Assembly (NCBI RefSeq): GCF_900607235.1
Contig: NZ_LR027848.1
Span: 733,241-797,240, forward strand
DNA: 64,000 nucleotides
Source of the DNA: Olivibacter jilunii
Lineage (GTDB): Bacteria; Bacteroidota; Bacteroidia; Sphingobacteriales; Sphingobacteriaceae
Reading direction: 5' to 3'
In this document: in pieces, positions 53,802 to 62,858 of the stretch
Layout: each line of letters opens with the position of its first letter
How positions within the stretch are numbered: position 1 is the stretch's first letter
Notes under the pieces: model-generated
Databases searched by the model: none
Told to the model about the DNA's origin: nothing
What the model saw: only the letters and a program-made list of their open reading frames with translations
Translations under genes and position numbers: made by a program

Positions 53802-55298
53802 ATGATCAAAACATTAGGTGAGTTAAAAGCATCTGGATATAAAAGTAAATCCGTTAAAGAAGAATTAAGAGAAAATCTGATCAAACAGTTAAAAAGTAAA
53901 GAAGAGGGTTTTGAAGGCGTTTTGGGATATGATGAAACGGTTATACCTGAACTGCAAACCGCTATCCTTTCGCGTCATAATATCCTTTTACTAGGTCTTC
54001 GGGGCCAAGCAAAGACAAGAATAGCACGTCTAATGGTTAACCTATTGGATGAATATATACCCTATGTAGAAGGAAGTGAAATATTTGATGATCCCTTGAA
54101 TCCGATTTCCTGGTTCGCCAAGAGTGAGATAGCGGCGAAAGGCGAAGATACACCAATCGCATGGTTGCATCGGAGCGAGCGTTATACGGAAAAGCTGGCA
54201 ACGCCGGATGTGACCGTTGCTGATCTGGTAGGTGATATCGATCCCATTAAAGCGGCTACCCTAAAACTTACCTATAATGACGAACGTGTTATCCACTTTG
54301 GATTGATACCGAGAGCACATCGAGGTATTTTTGTAATCAATGAATTACCGGATTTGCAGGCAAGGATACAAGTAGCCCTTTTTAATATGCTACAAGAGAA
54401 GGATATTCAGATTCGAGGCTTCAAGTTACGGTTACCGTTGGACATCCAGTTTGTGTTTACCGCTAACCCGGAAGATTATACAAATCGTGGGTCCATTGTA
54501 ACCCCCCTAAAGGATCGGATCGAAAGTCAGATATTAACACATTATCCAAAAACAATTGATGTATCCAGAGCGATTACCTTTCAGGAAGCAAGGCTTTCTC
54601 CCCAGCAGAAAAGCTTAATTGAGGTCGACGGCCTACTGAAAAACTTGATTGAGCAAGTGGCTTTTGAGGCGAGAAAAAGCGAGTTTATAGACCAGAAGTC
54701 CGGTGTATCTGCACGTCTGACAATCTCGGCCTATGAAAATTTAGTAAGTACCGCCGAGCGCCGAATGCTTATATCCGAAGAAGAAAAAACTTTTGCTAGG
54801 ATATCTGATCTTATAGGGATCATTCCAGCTATTACAGGGAAGATAGAACTGGTTTATGAAGGCGAATTGGAGGGGCCGATTCATGTTGCGAATAAACTAA
54901 TCAGTAACGCAATAAAGACATTGTTTGCTCAATACTTCCCCGATCCTGAGAAAATTAAGAAAACAAAGGTTACGAATCCATATCAAGATATTATCGATTG
55001 GTTTACGGCGGGCAATAAATTGGATATCAATGATGCTTTATCTACGGAAGAATATGCCATGATTCTAAATCATGTGCCTGGATTGAAAACCGTTGTTCAG
55101 GAGTTTCACAAAAAGCTAAGTGACAACCAAAAGTTGCTTCTGATGGAGTTCGTTCTGCACGGATTGGCGGAATATTCTCAATTGAACAAAAACATCATGA
55201 ACGGAGGGTTTGCCTTTTCAGATATGTTCGGTAGTCTTTTCAATTCGTCATTTGAACAGGATGAAGATGACGAATTGGATGATGAGGATTTTAGGTAA
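53802..55298 (+). CDS. MoxR/Mg-chelatase-type AAA+ ATPase
   Basis: A 498-residue cytoplasmic ATPase. The P-loop is LLLGLRGQAKTRIARL (Walker A with A-K-T rather than G-K-T), then LVGDIDP, and Walker B is GIFVINELPDL, where the usual DE is NE. Sensor regions FVFTANPEDYTNRGSI and LKDRIESQI follow. The C-terminal ~200 residues form a helical lid and an acidic tail (FEQDEDDELDDEDFR). It partners the upstream VWA protein. The Walker B change may slow hydrolysis. Confidence 0.92.
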   Translation: MIKTLGELKASGYKSKSVKEELRENLIKQLKSKEEGFEGVLGYDETVIPELQTAILSRHNILLLGLRGQAKTRIARLMVNLLDEYIPYVEGSEIFDDPLNPISWFAKSEIAAKGEDTPIAWLHRSERYTEKLATPDVTVADLVGDIDPIKAATLKLTYNDERVIHFGLIPRAHRGIFVINELPDLQARIQVALFNMLQEKDIQIRGFKLRLPLDIQFVFTANPEDYTNRGSIVTPLKDRIESQILTHYPKTIDVSRAITFQEARLSPQQKSLIEVDGLLKNLIEQVAFEARKSEFIDQKSGVSARLTISAYENLVSTAERRMLISEEEKTFARISDLIGIIPAITGKIELVYEGELEGPIHVANKLISNAIKTLFAQYFPDPEKIKKTKVTNPYQDIIDWFTAGNKLDINDALSTEEYAMILNHVPGLKTVVQEFHKKLSDNQKLLLMEFVLHGLAEYSQLNKNIMNGGFAFSDMFGSLFNSSFEQDEDDELDDEDFR

Positions 55299-55345
55299 TC
55301 TCCTAACTCTTCTGATTTAGCTTCGGCAATAGTAAAAATTAAGAC

Positions 55346-55374
55346 TAGACTGATTGCTGATAGCTAAAACTGTC
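55346..55374. repeat. TAGCTGA-family heptamer tract, single arm
   Basis: GACTGAT-TGCTGAT-AGCTAAA in register downstream of the ATPase gene. No opposing arm is recognised. Confidence 0.5.
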
Positions 55375-55411
55375 CTACTAATTGCTTATTTAAAATAAGT
55401 CTAAAAATGTA

Positions 55412-55442
55412 TTGACAAATTTTGAAACAAATTGTAGGTTTG
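55412..55442 (+). promoter_or_regulatory. Bacteroidota-type promoter of the TonB receptor
   Basis: TTG at 55412-55414, 20 bp, then TAGGTTTG at 55435-55442. This is a full-consensus promoter and places the RNA start near 55448, so a coding start at 55422 is excluded. Confidence 0.75.
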
Positions 55443-55478
55443 TGCTCAATTTGTTTAACTAGATTTATTCTAAATAAA

Positions 55479-57869
55479 GTGAAAAGACTACTATCATTCA
55501 ACCTAATTGTAGTACTTAGTTTTTGTTTTATGCATTTGGCCCATGCGCAAATTAAAGGAACTGTACGCAATCAATCAAACGAACCGGCGGCGGGTATATC
55601 CCTCTGGATTAAAGGTACCCGAATCGGGGGAAAAACAAATAGCGCAGGTGGATATGAAATTCAGGGTGTCAAGGCGGGCGAGCATACGCTCATTTTATCA
55701 GCTGTCGGTATTCAAAAACAAGAACGGCTCATTCATTTCGATGGAAACGAACTGATTGAAGATTTTGTAGTGCAGGCAACCAATGAACAACTCCAAGAGG
55801 TCGTTATTTCCAGTCAGAAGAAGCAGTATAAGGTGGATACTACTTCAACAAGCTTGCGCTTAAATGAACCATTATTGGAAATCCCTCAAAATATTCAAGT
55901 TGTGACCAATAAGGTGTTGGCCGATCAACAAATCGTTAGTATGAGTGACGGGCTGATTCGCAACGTTAGCGGAGCTGTTCGCTTAGAGCATTGGGGTGAT
56001 TTGTATGCGAACATCAACATGCGTGGTTCGCAGATCCAAGCGTTTAGAAATGGGTTTAATGTTGTCGGTTCTTACTGGGGGCCCCTAACCGAAGACATGA
56101 GCTTTGTTGACCATATCGAATTTGTCAAAGGACCCGCCGGGTTTATGCTGGCTAATGGTGATCCAAGCGGATTGTATAATGTTGTCACCAAAAAGCCTAC
56201 CGGTATTACAAAGGGCGAAGCGAGCTTTACGGTAGGAAGCTTTGACTTATTAAGAGGAACACTCGATTTGGATGGAAAATTAAGTAAGGACGGAAAGCTC
56301 TTGTATAGATTGAATGTTATGGGCCAGAATAAGGCCTCGCATCGTCCCTATGAGTATAATGATCGGTATAGTATTGCTCCCGTCATCTCTTATCAAGTAG
56401 ATGAGCAAACCAAGCTTACCGCTGAATATACCTTGCAGCATGTACGGATGACCGAGGTTGGGTCTTACTATGTGTTCGGGCCGGAGGCGGGCGGCTATGC
56501 CACGCTACCGGTAGATTTTACCATGACGAATCCGGGTATTCCACCCACCAATATCGATGACCACAGTTTATTTCTAACCTTGGAACATAAGTTTAATGAT
56601 CATTGGAGATTAACTGCACAGGGATCGTATTTCTTCTATGATCAGGTTGGCTACAGCTCCTGGCCCTCAAAAGTTAATGCTGATAGAACATTGATAAGAA
56701 ATGTAGGTATCTGGGACGCCCAAGGTCGTATGGGGCTCGGGCAGGTTTTTGTAAATGGTGATATACAAACGGGTTCCGTCCGGCATCGTATACTTGCCGG
56801 TATCGATATGGGAAAAAAGACTTATATTGCTGATTGGGGACAATCACATGATTTAGACCGCGATAGTGCCACTTTGTACTTTGATCCACTTAATCCCTCT
56901 TACGGAATTCCGACGAATGGACTACCAAATTTTGATAGAAGCACTGATTTAGAGGCGAGAGCTTTAGCAGCAGGTGGGTTGCAAGGTCAGCGCTATACGG
57001 GATTATATTTTCAGGACGAACTGGGTTTTTTTGAGAATAAACTAAGATTGACACTGGCAGGACGTTATACTTATGTACGCCAATATTATGGTGAAAGTGC
57101 AGACGAAGCGAAACGCTTTACTCCACGACTAGGACTAAGCTACTCGATTCATCCGAGTGCTTCCGTTTACGCTGTCTATGATCAGGCTTTTGTTCCGCAG
57201 AGCGCTTCCGGAACAATTGAAAATGGAGGGAAGTTGAAACCCATAACGGGTAATAATACCGAATTCGGAATCAAGAATGAGTGGTTTGACGGTAATCTAA
57301 GCACAACATTATCAGTTTACAGAATTTTGAAAAACAATGAACTCACCACAGGCCCTAATAGCACACCCACCAACCCTACCAGCATTGTTTTAGGACAGAA
57401 GAAAGCCCAAGGTTTTGAGTTTGATGCTAGAGGAAGCATTGGTGCAAATCTAAGCGTCGTTGCTAATTATGCGTATACTGATTCGAAGGTCAATAAAGTT
57501 ACTCCAGGCGTAACAAGTGTGACGGTAGGTCAGGTGATGCCGGGCTTCGCTAAACATGTAATTAACGGGTGGTTAAATTATAAACTGCCGGTGAAAGCGC
57601 TAAATGGAGTGGGCGTATCCATGGGCTATACGGGATTGTTAAATCGTGCGACAGATAACTGGGGTGAAGGACAGCTAAGATTACCTGACTACCATAAAGT
57701 AGATGGTGGCATTTTTTGGGAAGGGAGGAAAATGCGTATAACGGCTAATGCCTTTAATATCTTCGATAAATACTTATTTAGTGGCTCCTATTATAATTGG
57801 TTGAGCAGTTATTACTGGCAAACCGAAGCTCCAAGAAATTATAGGTTAACGGTTACTTATAGCTTCTAA
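55479..57869 (+). CDS. TonB-dependent siderophore-type receptor
   Basis: A 796-residue outer-membrane importer. I set the start at the GTG at 55479, which opens a normal signal peptide (KRLLSFNLIVVLSFCFMHLA-HAQ) downstream of the promoter. Then a carboxypeptidase-like domain (GTVRNQSNEPAAGISLWIKG), plug domain (EIPQNIQVVTNKVLADQQI; FVKGPAGFMLANGDPSGLYN) and barrel ending RLTVTYSF. The plug form is that of FhuA/FpvA-like siderophore receptors. The substrate is probably an iron chelate. No Fur site was identified. Confidence 0.93.
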   Translation: MKRLLSFNLIVVLSFCFMHLAHAQIKGTVRNQSNEPAAGISLWIKGTRIGGKTNSAGGYEIQGVKAGEHTLILSAVGIQKQERLIHFDGNELIEDFVVQATNEQLQEVVISSQKKQYKVDTTSTSLRLNEPLLEIPQNIQVVTNKVLADQQIVSMSDGLIRNVSGAVRLEHWGDLYANINMRGSQIQAFRNGFNVVGSYWGPLTEDMSFVDHIEFVKGPAGFMLANGDPSGLYNVVTKKPTGITKGEASFTVGSFDLLRGTLDLDGKLSKDGKLLYRLNVMGQNKASHRPYEYNDRYSIAPVISYQVDEQTKLTAEYTLQHVRMTEVGSYYVFGPEAGGYATLPVDFTMTNPGIPPTNIDDHSLFLTLEHKFNDHWRLTAQGSYFFYDQVGYSSWPSKVNADRTLIRNVGIWDAQGRMGLGQVFVNGDIQTGSVRHRILAGIDMGKKTYIADWGQSHDLDRDSATLYFDPLNPSYGIPTNGLPNFDRSTDLEARALAAGGLQGQRYTGLYFQDELGFFENKLRLTLAGRYTYVRQYYGESADEAKRFTPRLGLSYSIHPSASVYAVYDQAFVPQSASGTIENGGKLKPITGNNTEFGIKNEWFDGNLSTTLSVYRILKNNELTTGPNSTPTNPTSIVLGQKKAQGFEFDARGSIGANLSVVANYAYTDSKVNKVTPGVTSVTVGQVMPGFAKHVINGWLNYKLPVKALNGVGVSMGYTGLLNRATDNWGEGQLRLPDYHKVDGGIFWEGRKMRITANAFNIFDKYLFSGSYYNWLSSYYWQTEAPRNYRLTVTYSF

Positions 57870-57910
57870 AAAGAGAAGGCCGGCAGATGGTGTTGGCCTT
57901 CTCTTTTTTT
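57868..57910. terminator. Bidirectional terminator
   Basis: Perfect 14-bp stem AAAAAGAGAAGGCC (57868-57881) and GGCCTTCTCTTTTT (57895-57908), with T-run and A-run on either side. Between the convergent receptor and cydB genes; it overlaps the receptor stop codon and reaches into the last bases of the cydB end. Confidence 0.93.
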
Positions 57911-58922
57911 AATGGGCAATGCCCTTCTTCTTTTCAAAGCTATAAATTAGGTAAAATAGGGCCGGCAAAATAAAAATACTTCCCAGTAGGAGTGCCCAGG
58001 CCAACGCTTCTATTGTTTTATTTAAACCGGCATCTTCAACTAGGGATAGCGACGCGCCTCCTTTCAAAAGGATTATCTTTGGAAAGTGAATGTAGGTGGC
58101 GGCCAGCAAAATCATGCTTACCTGGAAGCCTGCCAATAAACGGATGAGAATCGCTCGATTTTTACTTAAAGATATCCACAAGAATATTAAGGAAATACTG
58201 GCCGCTCCAATCGCCAATGAACCTATCCAATGTCCGAAAATCCAATCCAACAAAGGGATTTGCTCATAATGTGCAGCAATAAAAACAAGCCCTCCTGCCA
58301 CGAAAGCCGCTACAATCATTTTTTTAGCCACACGAATAAAGTGCTGTCTGTCATCTGAAGAATGCACTTCGCCAATAATGTAAATGGCGGCTAAAAAGCC
58401 GCAAATACATACCGTGAAAAGCCCTACCGCTATCCCGAAACTATTTAGCCAGCTATCAACGTAAGCCGACAAAAAATTTGTCGCGCCCACATCTATCTTA
58501 CGGCTGACGGTGCTTGCGGCAATGATGCCAAGGAAAAAAGGGGTAATAGCACTGGAGTAAACGAAAATGCGATTGTATATGCTTTGCATACGATCTTCAA
58601 CAGCGTCGTAATTTCGAAAAACAAAGGCTGTCCCCCTCGCGATAATTCCCAGCAACATGGCCGTCAACGGAATATGGACAAAAATGGACATGGTTGTATA
58701 AATTTTCGGAAAGCCAACAAACAAAATAACAATGGCTATGATAAGCCACATGTGGTTTGCCTCCCAAATGGGACCGATAACACGATACATGGTATGCCGT
58801 GTCTTGCTTTTATGCTCGCGCTTGCTTATTAATTCAATAATACCGGCACCAAAATCTGCCCCGCCTAATAGCAGGTATAACCAAATGGAGGTCCAAAGAA
58901 ATGCGATGACTATGTATAACAT
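57909..58922 (-). CDS. cydB: Cytochrome bd oxidase subunit II
   Basis: A 337-residue inner-membrane protein with about eight helices. The opening FLWTSIWLYLLLGGADFGAG is the CydB hallmark, followed by RHTMYRVIGPIWEANHMWLI and FVGFPKIY. Length fits the ~335-residue short CydB type. With CydA it forms the quinol oxidase that reduces oxygen at low tension. No CydX-like small gene was found after it. Confidence 0.96.
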   Translation of the reverse strand: MLYIVIAFLWTSIWLYLLLGGADFGAGIIELISKREHKSKTRHTMYRVIGPIWEANHMWLIIAIVILFVGFPKIYTTMSIFVHIPLTAMLLGIIARGTAFVFRNYDAVEDRMQSIYNRIFVYSSAITPFFLGIIAASTVSRKIDVGATNFLSAYVDSWLNSFGIAVGLFTVCICGFLAAIYIIGEVHSSDDRQHFIRVAKKMIVAAFVAGGLVFIAAHYEQIPLLDWIFGHWIGSLAIGAASISLIFLWISLSKNRAILIRLLAGFQVSMILLAATYIHFPKIILLKGGASLSLVEDAGLNKTIEALAWALLLGSIFILPALFYLIYSFEKKKGIAH

Positions 58923-58927
58923 GTTAA

Positions 58928-59034
58928 CGGTTTTCGGCTTTCAGCTACCAGCTGTCAGCTAGGTTCAATCTTTAATACTAATTTTATTCTTTTCTTTAAT
59001 GAGCCGAGAGCTGATCTCCGATAGCTTCTACACA
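58928..59034. repeat. TAGCTGA-family inverted heptamer tract between cydA and cydB
   Basis: Left arm TTTCGGC-TTTCAGC-TACCAGC-TGTCAGC (58931-58958), right arm GAGCCGA-GAGCTGA-TCTCCGA-TAGCTTC (59002-59029). It occupies the 105-bp gap inside the operon and reaches the cydA stop. Confidence 0.72.
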
Positions 59035-60335
59035 TCATAAACCCACCCAACCATCTTAATTTGCCGGTAAAGTAGAAACGCCACGATGATCGACAAGGAA
59101 ACATATACGGCTGTAAATAAATAAAAAGAATAAACGATTCCGGGCATGGGCGTAACTGCATCAACAGTTCGCATAATACCATAAATAATCCAGGGCTGCC
59201 TCCCAATTTCAGTGACCATCCATCCCGCCTCAATAGCAATAAAACCTAAGGGAATGGCGAGGATGAATAAGTTTAAGAGCCAGGGGCTACGCAGCCATGA
59301 GCGCTTCTTAGCCAGGGTGATGAAATAAATGATAGAAAGTGACAGCATCAGCATGCCGAGTCCTACCATTACCTGAAAGGCATAGTGTGTAATAGCTATT
59401 GGAGGATGATAATTTTTCGGGATTTGATCTAAACCGGTAACAATTGCTTTGCTATTTCCATGAGCCATCCAACTTAATAAGCCAGGTATCTTCACGGCAT
59501 ATTTTACCTCGTTTGCCTTCTCATCTACGAGACCTCCAATAATTAAGGGTGCTTCTTTTTCTGTTTTGAAATGCGCTTCCATTGCTGCAAGCTTGGCAGG
59601 TTGTCTCTTTGCAACATCTTTTGCCGATATATCGCCGCTCAATGGTTGCAATACCGCAGCAACAGTGGCAAAAATAGCCGCAATCCGAAAAGCCTTTTCG
59701 TGAAAATTGATGTTCTTTCCTTTTTTGATCATAAACGCGTGAACCCCTGCGACTGCAAAACCGGTTGCTGCGAAGGCCGCTAGGGTCATGTGAAGCGCCT
59801 GTGAAAACCAGGCATCATTGAACATAGCATCTATTGGATTAATGTTGGTGTATTTGCCATCTACATATTCAAAGCCCGCCGGACTGTTCATCCACGCATT
59901 AGCCGCCACCACGAGTATACCCGAAGCCAAACCACTTACCCCTACAATAACGCCTGTAAACCAGTGAAACCACGGATTGAATTTATCCCATCCATACAAG
60001 AAGAATCCTAAAGCGATAGCCTCAATGAAAAAAGCCGTTCCTTCCAGTGAAAAAGGCATTCCAAAAATAGGCCCGGCATGTTCCATAAAGGTTGGCCACA
60101 GCAAACCTAGCTCAAAAGAAAGTACCGTACCGGAGACCGCCCCCGTAGCAAAAAAAATCGCGACTCCCTTACTCCACGCCTTCGTGACGTTTTTATATAC
60201 CTGTTCGCCTGTCCGAAGCCATTTATAATGGGCAATGGCCATAAAGAAGGGCATTACCATACCAATACAGGCAAAGATAATATGAAAGCCAAGGGAGAGG
60301 GCCATTTGAGAACGGGCGGCGAGGAAATCGTCCAT
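59028..60335 (-). CDS. cydA: Cytochrome bd oxidase subunit I
   Basis: A 435-residue inner-membrane haem protein. LGFHIIFACIGMVMPF holds the haem b595 histidine; FSLEGTAFFIEAIALG and AFQVMVGLGMLML (haem b558 Met region) follow; GRQPWIIYGIMRT is the family signature. The Q-loop is short, as in the Bacillus/CIO type rather than E. coli CydA (~520 residues). First gene of cydAB. The 149-bp upstream region shows no clear Fnr-like site. Confidence 0.96.
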   Translation of the reverse strand: MDDFLAARSQMALSLGFHIIFACIGMVMPFFMAIAHYKWLRTGEQVYKNVTKAWSKGVAIFFATGAVSGTVLSFELGLLWPTFMEHAGPIFGMPFSLEGTAFFIEAIALGFFLYGWDKFNPWFHWFTGVIVGVSGLASGILVVAANAWMNSPAGFEYVDGKYTNINPIDAMFNDAWFSQALHMTLAAFAATGFAVAGVHAFMIKKGKNINFHEKAFRIAAIFATVAAVLQPLSGDISAKDVAKRQPAKLAAMEAHFKTEKEAPLIIGGLVDEKANEVKYAVKIPGLLSWMAHGNSKAIVTGLDQIPKNYHPPIAITHYAFQVMVGLGMLMLSLSIIYFITLAKKRSWLRSPWLLNLFILAIPLGFIAIEAGWMVTEIGRQPWIIYGIMRTVDAVTPMPGIVYSFYLFTAVYVSLSIIVAFLLYRQIKMVGWVYDV

Positions 60336-60484
60336 AACGAGCGGTTATTAAAATGATAAAACGTAAACTCAGGGCTACTGAACTTCCTCAAAGATAGGGC
60401 TTATGCCGTTAATAAATGCAGCTTCTTTATGGATAGAAGAGGAATTTTTTATTTAGAATGGATATACATTAACTTTCCACTGGT

Positions 60485-61516
60485 TTATGGTTTGGATAAG
60501 TGTCTCCAATAATTCACCATACCCCAAGAGACAGCGCCTTCATAGGTAAGGGTTTTGTCGGGGGCGATCTTTACGAAATACATGCCGGTCCAGTTGAAAG
60601 GAGAGACGTCGGGAAATGTTGGATAACCGCCACTAATGATAATTTCATTAATGGGATGATGGGTGGATAGCAAAGTGATTTCGTTATCTATTGGCGTTCC
60701 TTGCAATATTCTAATTAAGCCCTTAAACAGATCTCCTTTATTATGTGAAGGATGATTCAGCAAACTATCTTGTTTGATCGGCAAATTAAGTTCCATCAGT
60801 TCCACCGTCTCTATTGCACGATTGAATTCGCTGGCGTAGACCCGACTAATAGGGTAGCCAAGCGCTTTAAGATTGGCCCCTAACTCGCGCGCGCGGATCC
60901 GCCCTTCTTCATTCAATTGGCGTGCCAGTGCTTTGTCCTTTGATTTCCACCAGTTAGCCGGACCGGCATCATCATGATTCAAAGAATAATCCACGCCCTG
61001 ATCGGCATCCGCATGACGTAAAACAAGCGCATATGTCTCGTTACTAACAGGCAATTTTTGTAAGGTTGCCCAACCTTTTAAGTAGGAATTATAAGTGTCA
61101 GTAGCTCCTTTTCCATTATAGGTGATTTGGGGCTTATCATGGTTTGTGTCGGTAGCCCCCAATAGATAAAAGCGCGTTTTGTTTTCGGGTTGTTCTTTGG
61201 GAGCAATATCAATAGCAACCACCTCTCCCGAGGTTAGGCGTTTTACTAAACCGTTAGCATCCATCTTGACACGACTATCATCGGAGCTAAAGATAGCATC
61301 CCTGTTCGTCGTTATTTGGAAGTTGTTTTTGTTTACGAAAAGGAGTTTTCCGTCATATTCAGCGGAAGTAATTTGGATGCCGGGTAATTCATGATCATCG
61401 CTTTTTTTACAAGCGCTTAATAAGAGAATGGATAGCCAAAGAATGTTTACGAAATGCCTTTTGCGAAGAGAAAGTAGTATCATCATTTTTATTATCAACG
61501 ATATATAAGGCTTCAC
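60485..61516 (-). CDS. Histidine-phosphatase lipoprotein with Ig-like domain
   Basis: A ~330-343-residue exported lipoprotein (lipobox LLLSAC). The likely start is one of the adjacent ATGs 10-11 codons into the frame (61486/61483), giving a normal signal peptide. Residues ~45-125 look like a bacterial Ig-like (Big2) domain (NRDAIFSSDDSRVKMDANGL). The rest is a phosphoglycerate-mutase fold: LRHADADQG (catalytic His), SEFNRAIETVELM and LLSTHHPINEI. The usual RHG is RHA, but the two Arg/His pairs are kept, so activity is plausible. Substrate unknown. Confidence 0.87.
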   Translation of the reverse strand: MKPYISLIIKMMILLSLRKRHFVNILWLSILLLSACKKSDDHELPGIQITSAEYDGKLLFVNKNNFQITTNRDAIFSSDDSRVKMDANGLVKRLTSGEVVAIDIAPKEQPENKTRFYLLGATDTNHDKPQITYNGKGATDTYNSYLKGWATLQKLPVSNETYALVLRHADADQGVDYSLNHDDAGPANWWKSKDKALARQLNEEGRIRARELGANLKALGYPISRVYASEFNRAIETVELMELNLPIKQDSLLNHPSHNKGDLFKGLIRILQGTPIDNEITLLSTHHPINEIIISGGYPTFPDVSPFNWTGMYFVKIAPDKTLTYEGAVSWGMVNYWRHLSKP

Positions 61517-61686
61517 TCCCCAACGAAGGGATGAAACTATCCAGGAGCGATTTAATAATTTGTCTGCTGCTGTTATCTATAAAAATACGACGAAACGCAC
61601 GATTTATTTGGCACTATACCCGTTAATTGAAGAAAAGATGAACTGATATCACAGAAATGCGCAGGTTTTTGGCTGGATAATGAGGT

Positions 61687-61723
61687 TATATGCCACAAAA
61701 TGTATTAAAAATTGTGGCATATA
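61687..61723. terminator. Stem-loop downstream of the DUF4097 gene
   Basis: Perfect 12-bp arms TATATGCCACAA (61687-61698) and TTGTGGCATATA (61712-61723) with a 13-nt A/T loop, 18 bp beyond the stop on the minus strand. No clear T-run follows, so it could be a protein site instead. Confidence 0.5.
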
Positions 61724-61741
61724 TAGTGAAAGGTTAATCTA

Positions 61742-62725
61742 CTAATTTGCTTCAAGGTTTAAATTCCCGACACTTACGTGGACATCCACGTCAGCTCCAC
61801 CTCCGTTCAATTTCCCTACCACACGATCTTTTTCCTTCGTTCCTGCAAAGTTATTTAAAGAGGGAAGATTAATCTTTCCTGCTGATAAATTCAAGTCTAA
61901 GCCTTTATCCATAGGAAGCTGGAGGTTAACACTTCCGGCAGAAACATCGATTTTTAAGTATTTATCTATATTTACCATATTAACCGAAGTACTGCCGGCG
62001 CTTGTTGCCAGATCAGCACTACCTGCCATGCGATCAACCCGAATACTGCCGCCAGAGGTTTTTGCCAGTAGTTCGCCACTAATATCATTGGCTCCTATAC
62101 TTCCACCGCTGGTCCGCGCATCAATTTTTCCTTTTAAATTACTCAATTTGATGGAACCGCCTGATGTATGTAGTAGCAGATTCCCCGTAACATCATCTGC
62201 ATTAATACTTCCGCCACTGGTTTTTAGGTTTACATTGTTTTTTACATGAGCTACTTTGATACTGCCGCCGGAAGTTGCTCCTTCGATATAACCATTAATG
62301 CCATTAAGGGAAAGGCTACCACCACTGGTTTTCAACTTTGCTGATGCTGCTTTAGGCACATAAGCTTTGAACGAAATGGATACCGACTTCTTCCAGTTTT
62401 TAAACCCGCTTTTTGGTCTGGCAATTGCGATGAGTTGCCCGTTATTGGAACTAATTTGTAAGTCGTAACTGTCTTTTAGCCGTTGCTCGATTTCTTCTTT
62501 GCTTAGGCGATTATTTCCGTTATTACCTTGCACAAATACTTCAAGACGAGCTTCGGAGTCATTTACACCTTCAACCGTTAAACTACCGCCGGAAGTTTGT
62601 AGATCTACCGAGCGGATATTTTCACTTCGCAATGATTTCGTTAAATAGGGCGAAGGAGTATCTTGTGCCGATGCCAAAAAATAGCTGCTATAAATGGCAA
62701 TGAAAAAAAGAGTAAGCTTATTCAT
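61742..62725 (-). CDS. DUF4097-type exported beta-helix protein
   Basis: A 327-residue exported protein (signal peptide LTLFFIAIYSSYFLASAQ). Residues ~133-240 are six consecutive 18-residue repeats each opening TSGGSI/TSGGSL, continuing as degenerate SAGS repeats to ~290. This is the DUF4097 repeat, expected to fold as a parallel beta-helix. The first copy (TSGGSLTVEGVND) stands apart at residue 44, before a ~85-residue insert. Likely periplasmic or surface-exposed; role unknown. Confidence 0.9.
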   Translation of the reverse strand: MNKLTLFFIAIYSSYFLASAQDTPSPYLTKSLRSENIRSVDLQTSGGSLTVEGVNDSEARLEVFVQGNNGNNRLSKEEIEQRLKDSYDLQISSNNGQLIAIARPKSGFKNWKKSVSISFKAYVPKAASAKLKTSGGSLSLNGINGYIEGATSGGSIKVAHVKNNVNLKTSGGSINADDVTGNLLLHTSGGSIKLSNLKGKIDARTSGGSIGANDISGELLAKTSGGSIRVDRMAGSADLATSAGSTSVNMVNIDKYLKIDVSAGSVNLQLPMDKGLDLNLSAGKINLPSLNNFAGTKEKDRVVGKLNGGGADVDVHVSVGNLNLEAN

Positions 62726-62764
62726 GATTTTTTTTCTAAAAGACGCAAATCGAAATTAAATGTT

Positions 62765-62858
62765 GCATGGCGGTTAGCTGTGAGATTTTTGCTGTCAGCA
62801 ATCTGTTTTTAATTAAACAGAAAACCGATATCAGATGGCTGCTAGCTTCTAAAAGCTA
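62765..62858. repeat. TAGCTGA-family inverted tract
   Basis: Left part GCGGTTAGCTGTGAG and TTTGCTGTCAGCAATCTG; right part ACCGATATCAGATGGCTG and CTAGCTTCT, ending at the permease stop. More degenerate than the other tracts. Confidence 0.5.
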
